In this document: piece by piece, positions 33,271 to 42,811 of the stretch | How positions within the stretch are numbered: position 1 is the first letter of the stretch | How the letters are laid out: each line of letters opens with the position of its first letter | DNA from: HXMU1420-13 sp963691715 | GTDB lineage: Bacteria; Bacteroidota; Rhodothermia; Balneolales; Balneolaceae | Assembly (NCBI GenBank): GCA_963691715.1 | Contig: OY829281.1 | Span: 62,001-126,000 of the forward strand | Direction of reading: 5' to 3' | Length of the DNA: 64,000 nucleotides | Made by a program: the position numbers and the translations under genes | Notes under the pieces: generated by a model | What the model was told of the DNA's origin: nothing | Database searches by the model: none | Seen by the model: the letters and a program-made list of their open reading frames with translations, nothing else

Positions 33271-34065
33271 TTACCAACTACCTCCAGCTCCACCTCCACC
33301 CGATCCAAAACCACCACCACCGCTAAATCCTCCAAAGCTACTACCGCCGCCAAATCCACCGCCTCCAAAACTACTTCCACGACTACGGCTTCCACCAAAT
33401 ATTTGACTCCAAAAGATGGCTTCAATTACATCGTCTGCACCAATAGTACGCTTTCCACCTCTTGGTTTACCGCCCTTAGAGACAAGGTAAATAATGATGA
33501 TACCAATGATTATTAAAACGTCTACAGGGAAATCGTTATTAGTATTACTACTGCGACTATAGTTTTTTCCTACTCCTTCATATTCGCCTGAAGCAAGCTG
33601 GATAATTGCATTAGTAGCATTATCAAGTCCTTGATAAACCGACCCATTTCGTAGATTTGGAATTAAAATATCTTGTACAATTCGATTGGCCATTGCATCA
33701 GGAATAGCACCTTCTAAACCATACCCTATTTCAATTTTTAATTCTCGATCTGTTTTAGAAATTAGGATCAGTACTCCATTATATCTTTCGCCCTCCCAGA
33801 TTCGCCAATTATTCATTAACTCTGTTGCTATTTCTTCTCTTGAATACCCTTCCAAACTGTTGATAATAGCAATTACTATAACATTGGAAGTGGTGTCGCG
33901 GTATGATCTTAGTTTTTGTTCAAGGTTATACTCTTCATTGGTTGAAAGCATATCAGCATAGTCGTTTACCATTCCTGATGGTTGGCTGGGTAGAAAGTCA
34001 AAATTTTGACTATTAGCCAGAACTGATATAGAGATAAAGAAAATGGTGAGGATGAATTTACGCAT
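33271..34065 (-). CDS. Exported TPM-domain protein with Gly-rich tail (YgcG-like)
   Basis: A 264-aa protein with a signal peptide (MRKFILTIFFISISVLANSQ), a TPM_phosphatase domain (PSQPSGMVNDYADMLS, NNWRIWEGERYNGVLILISK, EIGYGLEGAIPDAMA), a membrane helix (VDVLIIIGIIIIYLVS) and a Gly/Ser-rich C-terminal tail ending GGGGAGGSW. TPM domains were named for thylakoid and phosphatase-like proteins; the bacterial role is unclear, though links to membrane quality control are discussed. I chose ATG 34065 over the longer frame to 34101; it overlaps the stop of the preceding TPM gene by 8 nt, so the two are coupled. Confidence 0.88.
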   Translation of the reverse strand: MRKFILTIFFISISVLANSQNFDFLPSQPSGMVNDYADMLSTNEEYNLEQKLRSYRDTTSNVIVIAIINSLEGYSREEIATELMNNWRIWEGERYNGVLILISKTDRELKIEIGYGLEGAIPDAMANRIVQDILIPNLRNGSVYQGLDNATNAIIQLASGEYEGVGKNYSRSSNTNNDFPVDVLIIIGIIIIYLVSKGGKPRGGKRTIGADDVIEAIFWSQIFGGSRSRGSSFGGGGFGGGSSFGGFSGGGGFGSGGGGAGGSW

Positions 34066-34501
34066 CTGAGTCACCATAGCTGATATCGTCTGATAATTCA
34101 TTCAAATCATTGGATTGATAAGGAAAATATTCTTTTAAATTATCACCGATCATCAAAATTGCCTCAGAAAGTCCAGTTTCATAATCTTTAGCACTAAAAT
34201 ATTTTTGCATGGTTGCAAGTACATCGTTCCAAAAATTTTGGCCAACTTTCTTGTGGATTCCCTCATCACCCCATACTGCTAATTTGTGATCTTTGATAGC
34301 CACATATACTATTACTCCATTTCTAAGTTCAGTTTCATGCATATGTAATTCACCAAACATTTCAATAGCCCTCTTGATAGGATCGCCAATTTTACAGCGA
34401 TCTTCAATATGAACGCGAATTTCACCTGAGGTATTAGTTTCAGCCTCCTTGATTGCATTCATTACTGTTTTTTCTTGTTCTTTGGATAGTATTCTAGCCA
34501 T
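34058..34501 (-). CDS. Small TPM-domain protein
   Basis: A 147-aa protein made of a single TPM domain (SKEQEKTVMNAIKEAETNTS, GEIRVHIEDRC, GVIVYVAIKDHKLAVWGDEG, NFWNDVLATMQKYF). It has no signal peptide or membrane segment, unlike its partner. Its 3' end overlaps the larger TPM gene and LemA lies 74 nt upstream, giving the common LemA-TPM-TPM operon of Bacteroidota. Confidence 0.9.
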   Translation of the reverse strand: MARILSKEQEKTVMNAIKEAETNTSGEIRVHIEDRCKIGDPIKRAIEMFGELHMHETELRNGVIVYVAIKDHKLAVWGDEGIHKKVGQNFWNDVLATMQKYFSAKDYETGLSEAILMIGDNLKEYFPYQSNDLNELSDDISYGDSDA

Positions 34502-34575
34502 GTCTTTAAGTACAATAATTCACAACTCACGGCGAGCACACAACGTTATTCGCCAGTAGTTTTTAGTAGTTAGGT

Positions 34576-35166
34576 TTAGTTTGAGAAATCCACTGTTGGG
34601 GCATTTTCGGCACCATTTTCGGCCTCGAAATAAGATTTTCGTTCAAATCCACTAATACTTGCAATGATGCTAGTAGGAAATTTTCTGATAGATGTATTGT
34701 AGCTTTGAGCAGCTTTATTAAATCTCATCCGCTCTATGGAGATTCGATTTTCAGTACCTTCTAATTGAGCTTGTAAGTCTCTGAAATTACTGTTTGCTTT
34801 TAATTCTGGATAGCGTTCAACACTGACTAATAGCCTAGATAAAGCACCAGAGAGTTGTTGCTGAGCTTCTTGGAATTGAGCAATTTTTGATGGATCATTA
34901 AGATCAGCTGCTGTAATATTAACCGAAGTGGCATTACTTCTAGCATTTATAACTGCTGTTAAGGTTTCTTGCTCGAAATCAGCAGCACCACGAACTGTAT
35001 TAACTAAGTTTGGTATTAAATCAGCTCTTCGTTGATATTGATTTTCTACTTGTGCCCAGGCGCTTTCCACGTTTTCTTCTCTCTCAACCAGCCCGTTATT
35101 TGTACTTATTCCTAAAACAACAATTAGACCTAAAACAAATACAATAATTAATGCTTTACCTTTCAT
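34576..35166 (-). CDS. LemA family protein
   Basis: A 196-aa protein with an N-terminal membrane helix (ALIIVFVLGLIVVLGIS) followed by the helical LemA domain (NVESAWAQVENQYQRRADLI, PNLVNTVRGAADFEQETLTA, and RYPELKANSNFRDLQAQLEG, each a piece of the long helices). LemA proteins sit in the inner membrane with a periplasmic or cytoplasmic helical bundle; the function is not established. First gene of the LemA-TPM-TPM operon. Confidence 0.94.
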   Translation of the reverse strand: MKGKALIIVFVLGLIVVLGISTNNGLVEREENVESAWAQVENQYQRRADLIPNLVNTVRGAADFEQETLTAVINARSNATSVNITAADLNDPSKIAQFQEAQQQLSGALSRLLVSVERYPELKANSNFRDLQAQLEGTENRISIERMRFNKAAQSYNTSIRKFPTSIIASISGFERKSYFEAENGAENAPTVDFSN

Positions 35167-35259
35167 GTTTATGAATTTTGATTGTTAACTTTGAACCCGG
35201 TGTACGAGCCAAATATATTTTGGTTGTAAACATTTTAACTTTAATCAAAAATTATTCCA

Positions 35260-35961
35260 TTGTCAGATTTTTTTCCAAAGTTCGTCTATTTTGACTTAGA
35301 TGATACCTTACTTAATCACAAAAAGGCAGAAGAAAAGGGCCTTTCAGATGTATATGAACATTTTGACGTTTTTTCTTCAATCGAACTTGAAGAACTTGTT
35401 AGTGTTTATCATCAAATCAATAAAAAGTTATGGGAAGAATATGGCAGGGGAGAGATTGATCGTCATATTTTACATCGTCGCAGATTTGAAGAGACTTTTG
35501 TAGAGCTTGGGATTGAGGCGTTATCACATGCGAAAGCTGGAAAAGTTTACATGAATTGTTATCGGAACCATTGGGAGTGGATAGATGGAGCAAAAGAAGC
35601 CTACAATGCAATTCGAGGGAAGTACCCAACTGGAATAATAACCAACGGGTTTGCTGAAACACAGTGGATGAAAATTGAACAGTTTGACTTTAAAGAAACT
35701 TCCAGTCAGATTGTCATTTCTGAAGAAGTAGGAGTAATGAAACCTCATCCCAAAATCTTTGATTATTCTACTCAATTAGTTGGTGTTGAACGTAGTGAAA
35801 TATTATACGTAGGTGATTCTTTGACATCAGATATTATGGGAGGGAAAGAAGCTGGGTGGAAAGTAGCTTGGTACACCAATGATCCTGTTGATGAAGAATA
35901 CATTATTGCCGACTTAATATTCGATGATTTTAGAACATTGCTTTTTAAACTAGGCTTATAA
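35260..35961 (+). CDS. HAD-superfamily hydrolase (YjjG-like)
   Basis: A 233-aa phosphatase-like protein. Motif I is YFDLDDTLLNH near residues 9-18, motif II is the Thr in GIITNGFAETQ, motif III is the Lys in GVMKPHPKIFDY and motif IV is VGDSLTSDIMG. It resembles YjjG pyrimidine 5'-nucleotidases, which hydrolyse dUMP, dTMP and abnormal pyrimidine nucleotides. The start must be TTG at 35260 because motif I lies too close to the N-terminus for any later ATG. Confidence 0.88.
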   Translation: MSDFFPKFVYFDLDDTLLNHKKAEEKGLSDVYEHFDVFSSIELEELVSVYHQINKKLWEEYGRGEIDRHILHRRRFEETFVELGIEALSHAKAGKVYMNCYRNHWEWIDGAKEAYNAIRGKYPTGIITNGFAETQWMKIEQFDFKETSSQIVISEEVGVMKPHPKIFDYSTQLVGVERSEILYVGDSLTSDIMGGKEAGWKVAWYTNDPVDEEYIIADLIFDDFRTLLFKLGL

Positions 35962-36452
35962 TAGAGGAATAACTACAAATATTATCTTATAATTGTTGAA
36001 TTAAATAAACCTCGCCACAAATAGAACACCCGAATAATTTCACCTTTCTTCAAAATCGTTGTACCACGAAAAAGCCTTGTAGAAAAGTTAAATATTCGGG
36101 TGTAGCTGTAAATATTATAACCTAATAATAACCTTTTCTGAGATATAATCAAGGCTTTCATTTTGAAATATTATTCCAAAGCAACTTTTTACAAGTGAAA
36201 AAGATGATAAGTGGTGTAAAAAGCTAGCTTTGAATATTGAGATAGAGAAAAAATTTAATACTAATACTTTTGAATTATGTTGATACACTATCAAAAACTC
36301 TTTGGCATATGTTAATTAATGAATTTGACAAATTTTTTATTCATGTTAAATAATTACAAAATGCGGATAACCTGTGGAAAAGAAGCGCATGATTAAATCC
36401 AAAATCGTTGTATTTTAACTCCCAATTCCAATTGCAACGGCAAAATAAAATT
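35962..36452. other. Long non-coding gap upstream of purL
   Basis: A 491-bp spacer with no convincing ORF. It contains an 11-bp inverted repeat, ACACCCGAATA (36026-36036) and TATTCGGGTGT (36093-36103), around a 56-nt interior. A 12-nt stretch AAAATCGTTGTA is found twice, near 36052 and again just before purL near 36401. A candidate DnaA box TGTGGAAAA lies at 36373-36381, flanked by ATGCG and CGCAT arms (36361-36390). I recognise no known riboswitch. Confidence 0.5.
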
Positions 36453-38690
36453 ATGGCAAAACCCAATTCGTACGAACCGAAGGTAACTTTAGAAATCGCT
36501 TTAGATCACGGATTAACTGAAGAAGAATTTGGCTTTATTAAAGAAAAATTGGGTAGAATCCCAACTTTTACTGAAATAGGGGTATACTCGGTAATGTGGA
36601 GTGAGCATTGTTCATACAAAAATTCCATTATTGAACTTAAAAAATTACCACGTGATGGAGAGCATTTACTTGTAGAAGCTGGAGAAGAAAATGCAGGATT
36701 GGTTGATATTGGTGATGGCTTAGGATGTGCATTCAAAATTGAAAGTCACAATCATCCTTCAGCCGTAGAACCATATCAAGGTGCAGCAACTGGAGTAGGA
36801 GGAATTCACCGTGACATTTTCACTATGGGTGCTCGACCTGTTGCGAGTTTAAATTCTTTAAGATTTGGAAGCATGGAAAATCCAAGAGTACGATTTTTAC
36901 TAGATGGTGTAGTTCGGGGTATTGGGGATTACGGCAACTCTTTTGGAATCCCTGTTATCGGTGGAGAAGTTTATTTTGATGAGAGTTATGAGGGTAACCC
37001 TTTAGTCAATGCAATGAGTATTGGAATAGTGAAAGCTGGAGAGACGGCATCTGCAATAGCAAAAGGAATAGGAAATCCAGTTATAATAGTTGGAGCCAGT
37101 ACTGGGCGTGATGGAATTCATGGAGCAACTTTTGCATCAGAGGAGATAAGTGAAGAAAGTGAAGCAAAACGACCAAGTGTGCAAGTTGGAGATCCATTTA
37201 CCGAAAAATTGCTACTTGAAGCAAGTCTAGAAGCTCTTAAAACAGGTGCAGTTATTGGTATGCAAGATATGGGAGCCGCTGGTATAGCCTGCTCCACCAG
37301 TGAAATGACCGCAAAAGGAGAGCAAGGGATGTTAGTTGATTTAGATAAGGTGCCTGCACGTGAAGAAGGTATGACAGCGTACGAATTACTTTTATCAGAA
37401 AGCCAAGAAAGAATGTTAATCGTTGCAGAAAAAGGACGTGAACAGGAGATTATAGATGTATATGAAAAATGGGATCTTCATGGGGTAGTGATAGGCGAGG
37501 TTGTGGACTCAGATAAGGTTACTTACATGAAAGACGGAGAAATAAAGGCTGAAATACCAGCTGAGCATTTAGTACTTGGTGGAGGTGCTCCACAATACAT
37601 TCGCGAGACAAAAAAACCAGAATATTTAGATAGAACTCAAAATTTTGATATATCAAGTTTAGATCATCCAGATGATTTAATTGATACGATCAAGAAATTA
37701 CTGAATTCACCAAATATTGCATCAAAAAGATGGGTACATGAACAATATGATACTACAGTTAGAACTAATACAGTGACAGCACCTGGGGCGTCCAATTCTG
37801 GAGTGATAAGAATAAAAGGTACAAACAGAGGGTTAGTTGCAAAGACGGATTGTAATGGGCGATATGTCTATCTAAACCCTCGCAGAGGAGGGCAAATTGC
37901 AGTTGTTGAGTCAGCGAGAAACGTTGTGTGTTCAGGAGGCCGCCCATTGGCAATAACAAACTGTTTAAATTTTGGGAATCCGTACAAGCCAGAGGTGTAT
38001 TGGACATTTAAAGAAGCATTAGCAGGAATGGGAGACGCATGTCGTGCACTAAATACACCTGTAACTGGGGGAAATGTTAGTTTTTACAATGAAAATCCAG
38101 ATTCTGCAATTTTTCCAAGTCCAATAATTGGTATGCTTGGTTTAATTGAAGATGTTGAGAAACATACTATGACACCAGCTTTAAAATCTGAAGGGGATGT
38201 CCTTATATATATAGGTGCTGATAGAGAAGGTTTGGGTGCTACTGAATACTTAAAAGTGATTCATGGATTAACGGAAGGAGATTCTCCAGTGTTAGACATC
38301 GATTTTGAAGTAAAATTACAAAAATCTGTTCTTTCTGCAATTCAAAATAGACTAATTACAGCTGCTCATGATATTTCTGATGGAGGATTATCGATAACCT
38401 TAGCCGAAATGTGTATTTTTGGACAAATGGGTGCAACTATTGATTTGAGTGAAATCGGAGGAAATAAACATGAAACATTTTTTAGTGAAGCTCAATCAGG
38501 GATAGTAATTACCACTTCACATTCTAACCTTGATCAAGTGCTGACTCATTTTCAAAATGATGAAGTACCAGCTTACATCATTGGTGAAGCAGGGGGCTAT
38601 GACTTAATGATTTCAGGCTTAGATCCTATAGAAATATCTGAAATGGAAAGTATTTATAGTTCTGTTATTTCCAATGCTATGAATGACTAA
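36453..38690 (+). CDS. purL: Phosphoribosylformylglycinamidine synthase subunit PurL
   Basis: A 745-aa small-type PurL (about 740 aa in Bacillus), the amidotransferase-dependent enzyme of the fourth purine step. Signatures include the MWSEHCSYKNS block, KIESHNHPSAVEPYQGAATG, GVGGIHRDIFTMGARP, GVIGMQDMGAAGIACSTSEM and AHDISDGGLSITLAEM. The frame begins at a TTG (36408), but the ATG at 36453 starts MAKPNSYEPK and is the better start. It ends overlapping the convergent small lipoprotein gene by 4 nt. PurS and PurQ are not in the window. Confidence 0.96.
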   Translation: MAKPNSYEPKVTLEIALDHGLTEEEFGFIKEKLGRIPTFTEIGVYSVMWSEHCSYKNSIIELKKLPRDGEHLLVEAGEENAGLVDIGDGLGCAFKIESHNHPSAVEPYQGAATGVGGIHRDIFTMGARPVASLNSLRFGSMENPRVRFLLDGVVRGIGDYGNSFGIPVIGGEVYFDESYEGNPLVNAMSIGIVKAGETASAIAKGIGNPVIIVGASTGRDGIHGATFASEEISEESEAKRPSVQVGDPFTEKLLLEASLEALKTGAVIGMQDMGAAGIACSTSEMTAKGEQGMLVDLDKVPAREEGMTAYELLLSESQERMLIVAEKGREQEIIDVYEKWDLHGVVIGEVVDSDKVTYMKDGEIKAEIPAEHLVLGGGAPQYIRETKKPEYLDRTQNFDISSLDHPDDLIDTIKKLLNSPNIASKRWVHEQYDTTVRTNTVTAPGASNSGVIRIKGTNRGLVAKTDCNGRYVYLNPRRGGQIAVVESARNVVCSGGRPLAITNCLNFGNPYKPEVYWTFKEALAGMGDACRALNTPVTGGNVSFYNENPDSAIFPSPIIGMLGLIEDVEKHTMTPALKSEGDVLIYIGADREGLGATEYLKVIHGLTEGDSPVLDIDFEVKLQKSVLSAIQNRLITAAHDISDGGLSITLAEMCIFGQMGATIDLSEIGGNKHETFFSEAQSGIVITTSHSNLDQVLTHFQNDEVPAYIIGEAGGYDLMISGLDPIEISEMESIYSSVISNAMND

Positions 38691-39025
38691 TTTCGATTCA
38701 ATCTTATAGCGATTGCAGTAATTTTAGTTTTATCAGAACCTCCAGAATTAATTGGACTAAAATCTCTAATCGATTGAATCAAGATTGCGTTTGCTCCTAG
38801 CCTACGGGCTTTATTTTGTAATTCTGAAATGATGTGATATTCGGGCATGCTGTATCTTCTAGTAATTGATAAAACCCCAATTTGCACATAATCATACTTT
38901 GGGGTATCGAAGTACACTTCAACATACCCTTTATGCTCAGAAAAAATGTTGCCAGTTTGTGCAAAATCATTTAACGATCCGCAGGAATAAGTGAATAAGA
39001 TGGTGATATAAAAAATATATTTCAT
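38687..39025 (-). CDS. Small lipoprotein of unknown function
   Basis: A 112-aa protein with a lipoprotein signal (FYITILFTYSC, Cys at residue 15). The rest is YVEVYFDTPKYDYVQIGVLS and an alpha/beta segment, KARRLGANAILIQSI, which resembles the heavy-metal-binding/YbjQ-like or DUF4156-like folds with the GANAI motif. Family assignment is tentative. It overlaps the 3' end of convergent purL by 4 nt, without an obvious link. Confidence 0.7.
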   Translation of the reverse strand: MKYIFYITILFTYSCGSLNDFAQTGNIFSEHKGYVEVYFDTPKYDYVQIGVLSITRRYSMPEYHIISELQNKARRLGANAILIQSIRDFSPINSGGSDKTKITAIAIRLNRN

Positions 39026-39164
39026 AGCGCTAAATTTTAAACTAAGATCAAAGATTTCTGATACTCTAAAAATGACATATTGATGTTAGGTATAACCGAG
39101 CCAAATAAGTTCGTTAATCCTTCGTTTTAGTGGAACGAATCTAATCCCGGTTTACATTAAGAGT

Positions 39165-39911
39165 ATGACTATTCATCAAGGAAGAGATAAATTGAAAGAC
39201 AAAATTGTACTAATTGTAGGTGGTACTGGAGGAATAGGTACCGCAATAGCTAAAAATGTGTCCGCACAAGGTGCAAAAGTTGTAATAGCAGGAAGAAATA
39301 GGGAAAAAGCTGAACAAATTGCACAAAATATTAATGCTGAAGGTGGAAATGCATATGCAATAGATGTAGATGTAACAAAAGTTGAATCCGTTAAAAATTT
39401 AGCTCTCCAAGTATCTCAGGGACTTGGGAAAATTGACGTATTAGTTAATGCTTTTGGTAGAGGATTAATCCAACCTATATTAGATGTAGATCCAGCTAAC
39501 GCTAAAAATGTAATAGATGTCAATGTTTATGGAACGTTCCTGGTTACTCAAACCATGATTCCCTTTATGAATTCAGATTCAACATCTCATATTTTGATGT
39601 TTCCAGGAACGATGGGGAAATTTATCATGAGAAATTCATCAATATATTCGGCATCAAAATTTGCGATCCAAGGTTTTACTAAAGCTCTTACTGAAGAATT
39701 GAAAAGGGATAATATTCGTTTTACACTATTTTATTTAGGTGGAGTAAATACAGAATTCTGGGAAGACGAGCTTGTTCAAATGAGGGTTAAAAAAGAGGCA
39801 ATGCTCAGCGGTAAAGAAGTCGCAGATATTGTGGCAGCGACATTATCGCTACCACAATCTGCTGTTATGAATGAAATTGTAATGCAGCCTTCAAGTCATC
39901 AATTAGTCTAA
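39165..39911 (+). CDS. Short-chain dehydrogenase/reductase
   Basis: A 248-aa classical SDR. The cofactor motif GGTGGIGTAIAKN is near the N-terminus, the Asn of VNAFGRG follows, and the catalytic Ser/Tyr/Lys is in SSIYSASKFA. FabG-like or a related reductase; the substrate cannot be read. Its stop overlaps that of the convergent lysine aminotransferase gene by 4 nt. Confidence 0.9.
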   Translation: MTIHQGRDKLKDKIVLIVGGTGGIGTAIAKNVSAQGAKVVIAGRNREKAEQIAQNINAEGGNAYAIDVDVTKVESVKNLALQVSQGLGKIDVLVNAFGRGLIQPILDVDPANAKNVIDVNVYGTFLVTQTMIPFMNSDSTSHILMFPGTMGKFIMRNSSIYSASKFAIQGFTKALTEELKRDNIRFTLFYLGGVNTEFWEDELVQMRVKKEAMLSGKEVADIVAATLSLPQSAVMNEIVMQPSSHQLV

Positions 39912-41257
39912 TTAGCGACTGGACATCGATGAAGTGCCTTTTTATATGCTTTTTCTAAGATGTCTAGACCTTCATCTATTTGATCTACTGTTACAGTAAG
40001 AGGCGGACGGAAACGTACTGTATTTTCACCACAAGATAATATCATCATTCCATGGGCAATGCATTCACTTATAACAGCATCTCTGGAATGGCTATCTGGT
40101 AAATCAATAGCGCACATTAATCCCTTACCACGAGCATTTGTTAAGTATTGATATTGAGTTTCTAAAGACTCAAGTTGTGCTAATAGATATTTTCCTACTG
40201 TATCTGCATTATTAACTAGATTATCTTCCTCTATAATATTCAGAATTCTTCCAAAACGTACCATATCGACAAGATTACCACCCCATGTTGAATTTATTCG
40301 TGATGAAACTTTAAAACAATTAGTCTCAACTTCATCAACACGTGGACCAGCTAAAATTCCACATACTTGTGCTTTTTTACCGAAGGATATGATATCTGGA
40401 GTCACAAAGTGTTCATGAGCCCAAAATTTACCTGTTAATCCTACACCTGTTTGCACTTCATCATAGATTAAAAGAGCTTCATGTTTATCTGCTAGTTGCC
40501 GAAGGGCTTCATGAAATTGTGGGCGAAAGTGCCGATCTCCACCTTCTGCCTGTATCGGTTCAATCAAAATACAAGCAATATCATCTTTATATATTTGAAA
40601 ATATCTCTCAATTTGAGCTACTGCTAATTTCTCCTCTTTTTTTACTTGTTCAATATGACTTGGATTTGATGGATATTTCATAGCAGGACTTATAACCCTT
40701 GGCCAATCGAATTTTGGGAAATATTTAACTTTATCCTCTATCGTGTTAGTTACTGATAATGTATATCCTGACCTTCCATGAAATGCTTTCTCGAAATGTA
40801 GAACCATATGGCCTTTTTCTGTTCGATATCCTTTTTGAAAGTTTTTTTGGACTTTCCAATCGAATGCTACTTTCATTGCATTTTCAACAGCTAGTGCTCC
40901 ACCTGAAATAAAAAATGAATGTTGTAATGAAGAAGGTACCGCAACTCTGCTAAAAGACTCCATGAACTCAGCAAGCTCTTCTGTATAAACGTCTGAATTA
41001 GATGGCTTATTTATTGCTACTTGGCCGAGTTTTGTAACAAAGTCCGGGTCATTGGCAATTTTTTCATGGTTCATACCTAGAGGGTTAGAAGCAAAAAAAG
41101 TGAAAAAGTCTAAGTATTGTTTACCTGATTTACTATCGTATAGGTAAGCACCTTTACTCTTGTTAAGGTCTAATACCATATCAAAGCCATCAGTTAGTAA
41201 GTGTTTGCCTAAAATTTTCTTTACTTCGTTTGGATGGATTATTTCTTGTACAGCCAT
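39908..41257 (-). CDS. lat: L-lysine 6-aminotransferase (class III, LAT-like)
   Basis: A 449-aa PLP enzyme. It has the LAT family features HPNEVKKILGKHLLTDGFDM, YLDFFTFFASNPLGMNH, FISGGALAVENAMKVAFDWK, the PLP-pocket IYDEVQTGVGLTGKFWAHEH and the Schiff-base Lys in SFGKKAQVCG. LAT moves the epsilon-amino group of lysine to 2-oxoglutarate, giving allysine (alpha-aminoadipate semialdehyde). It lies 82 bp downstream of an ornithine aminotransferase on the same strand; both make cyclising semialdehydes. No semialdehyde dehydrogenase is adjacent. Confidence 0.9.
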   Translation of the reverse strand: MAVQEIIHPNEVKKILGKHLLTDGFDMVLDLNKSKGAYLYDSKSGKQYLDFFTFFASNPLGMNHEKIANDPDFVTKLGQVAINKPSNSDVYTEELAEFMESFSRVAVPSSLQHSFFISGGALAVENAMKVAFDWKVQKNFQKGYRTEKGHMVLHFEKAFHGRSGYTLSVTNTIEDKVKYFPKFDWPRVISPAMKYPSNPSHIEQVKKEEKLAVAQIERYFQIYKDDIACILIEPIQAEGGDRHFRPQFHEALRQLADKHEALLIYDEVQTGVGLTGKFWAHEHFVTPDIISFGKKAQVCGILAGPRVDEVETNCFKVSSRINSTWGGNLVDMVRFGRILNIIEEDNLVNNADTVGKYLLAQLESLETQYQYLTNARGKGLMCAIDLPDSHSRDAVISECIAHGMMILSCGENTVRFRPPLTVTVDQIDEGLDILEKAYKKALHRCPVAN

Positions 41258-41339
41258 GTACTCCTTATATATAGTGATTAATTATTCTATTGATGAAACT
41301 ACCAAACTTGTACCTTGGACTCAATAATGAAAGCGCTTT

Positions 41340-42602
41340 TTATTTAATAAAATCCATGAGTGTTCGCTCTATAATTGAAACACAATCGTTTAATTGTTCC
41401 TTTGTTATAACTAATGGAGGTGCGAATCTAATAATGTTACCATGTGTAGGTTTGGCAAGTAATCCATTATTTTTTAGATCAACACAAAACCTCCATGCGG
41501 TATCACTTTCAGGTGTATCATTTATTTCAACAGCATTTAACAATCCTTTGCCACGGACTTCTAAAAATAGATCATTAGAATTTACGAGTTGCTGCATTTT
41601 ATAACGAAAAATTTCACCAAGTTTTCGAGCATTAAGACTCAATCCTTCTTCACTAACCACTTCAAGAGCTGCTATAGCAACTTTACAAGCCAATGGATTC
41701 CCTCCATAAGTGGAACCATGCTGTCCGGGTTTTATAACATCTAGTATGATTGAATCAGCTAAAACAGCTGAAACGGGATAGGTGCCGCCAGATAATGCCT
41801 TACCTAATATTAGAATGTCTGGTTTAGTGTAGGTGGAGTTTCTCTCACACTTTGTTTGACAACCACAATCTCCACACATTGCAAGCAATGATCCCGTACG
41901 AGCAATTCCTGTTTGAATCTCATCTGCAAGAAAAAGAACATTATTGTCAGAACAAAGTTTAGCCGCTTCACCAATATAGGATTGATCAGGAACTATTACA
42001 CCCGCCTCACCTTGAATAGGTTCTACAAGAAACCCCACAACATTCGGATCTTCTAATGCAGATTTTAATGCATCAATGTTGTTGTACTCAATTTTTTTAA
42101 ACCCTGTTGTGTAAGGTCCAAAATTTCTTCTAGCATCAGGATCGTTTGAAAAAGAAATTATAGTGGTTGTTCTACCGTGGAAGTTATTTTCGCAAACAAT
42201 AATTTGGGCTTGGTTTTCATCGATTCCTTTTCTCTCATAGCCCCATTTCCGGCATATTTTTATTGCTGTTTCTACTGCTTCTGCTCCGGTATTCATGGGT
42301 AAAACTTTTTGGAAACCAAATAAAGAACTAAGGAATTTCTCAAATTCTCCCAATACGTTATTGTAAAAAGCTCTTGAGGTGAGTGTTAGAGTTTTACTTT
42401 GTTTAGTTAAAGCCTCTATTATTTTAGGATGACAATGACCTTGATTTACTGCCGAATAAGCAGATAAAAAATCATAATATTTATTTCCCTCAGGGTCCCA
42501 TACAAAAACACCTTCCCCTTTCGAAAGTACGACTGGCAAGGGATGATAATTATTAGCTCCATACTCTTTCTCTAATTGAATTGCTTCAAGGGATGTCATC
42601 AT
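41340..42602 (-). CDS. rocD: Ornithine aminotransferase with a Cys-cluster insertion
   Basis: A 420-aa class III aminotransferase matching ornithine-oxo-acid transaminases (YGANNYHPLPVVLSKGEG, LPMNTGAEAVETAIKICRKW, LADEIQTGIARTG, PLP Lys K268 in LILGKALSGGTYPVSA). It converts ornithine to glutamate semialdehyde. Between TGIARTG and TKPDILILGKAL is an extra segment with four Cys, C243, C246, C248 and C252 (CGDCGCQTKC), where the common form has only a short DHE-type loop. I have an impression of similar Cys-rich loops in other Bacteroidota copies. The start may be either of two adjacent ATGs. Likely co-transcribed with the lat gene. Confidence 0.9.
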   Translation of the reverse strand: MMTSLEAIQLEKEYGANNYHPLPVVLSKGEGVFVWDPEGNKYYDFLSAYSAVNQGHCHPKIIEALTKQSKTLTLTSRAFYNNVLGEFEKFLSSLFGFQKVLPMNTGAEAVETAIKICRKWGYERKGIDENQAQIIVCENNFHGRTTTIISFSNDPDARRNFGPYTTGFKKIEYNNIDALKSALEDPNVVGFLVEPIQGEAGVIVPDQSYIGEAAKLCSDNNVLFLADEIQTGIARTGSLLAMCGDCGCQTKCERNSTYTKPDILILGKALSGGTYPVSAVLADSIILDVIKPGQHGSTYGGNPLACKVAIAALEVVSEEGLSLNARKLGEIFRYKMQQLVNSNDLFLEVRGKGLLNAVEINDTPESDTAWRFCVDLKNNGLLAKPTHGNIIRFAPPLVITKEQLNDCVSIIERTLMDFIK

Positions 42603-42704
42603 ACTATGTTTTTATTTAAAGATAATTATTGATGGGATTAATGTCTCTATTTGATAAAAAATGATTGAAGTTAGTGGTTAAATAATTGTATATTTACACT
42701 ACAT

Positions 42705-42777
<73 letters not shown>

Positions 42778-42786
42778 CAATTAAAG

Positions 42787-42811
42787 GCATCATTAAGTGA
42801 TGCTTTTTTTT
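42787..42811 (+). terminator. Terminator of tRNA-fMet
   Basis: GCATCA (42787-42792) pairs with TGATGC (42798-42803) around TTAAG, followed by T8. It starts 10 nt after the tRNA. Confidence 0.8.

Noticed and set aside
33290..33400. Repetitive GC-rich sequence that could be taken for a repeat array
   Set aside because: It is the coding sequence of the Gly/Ser-rich tail of the TPM protein.
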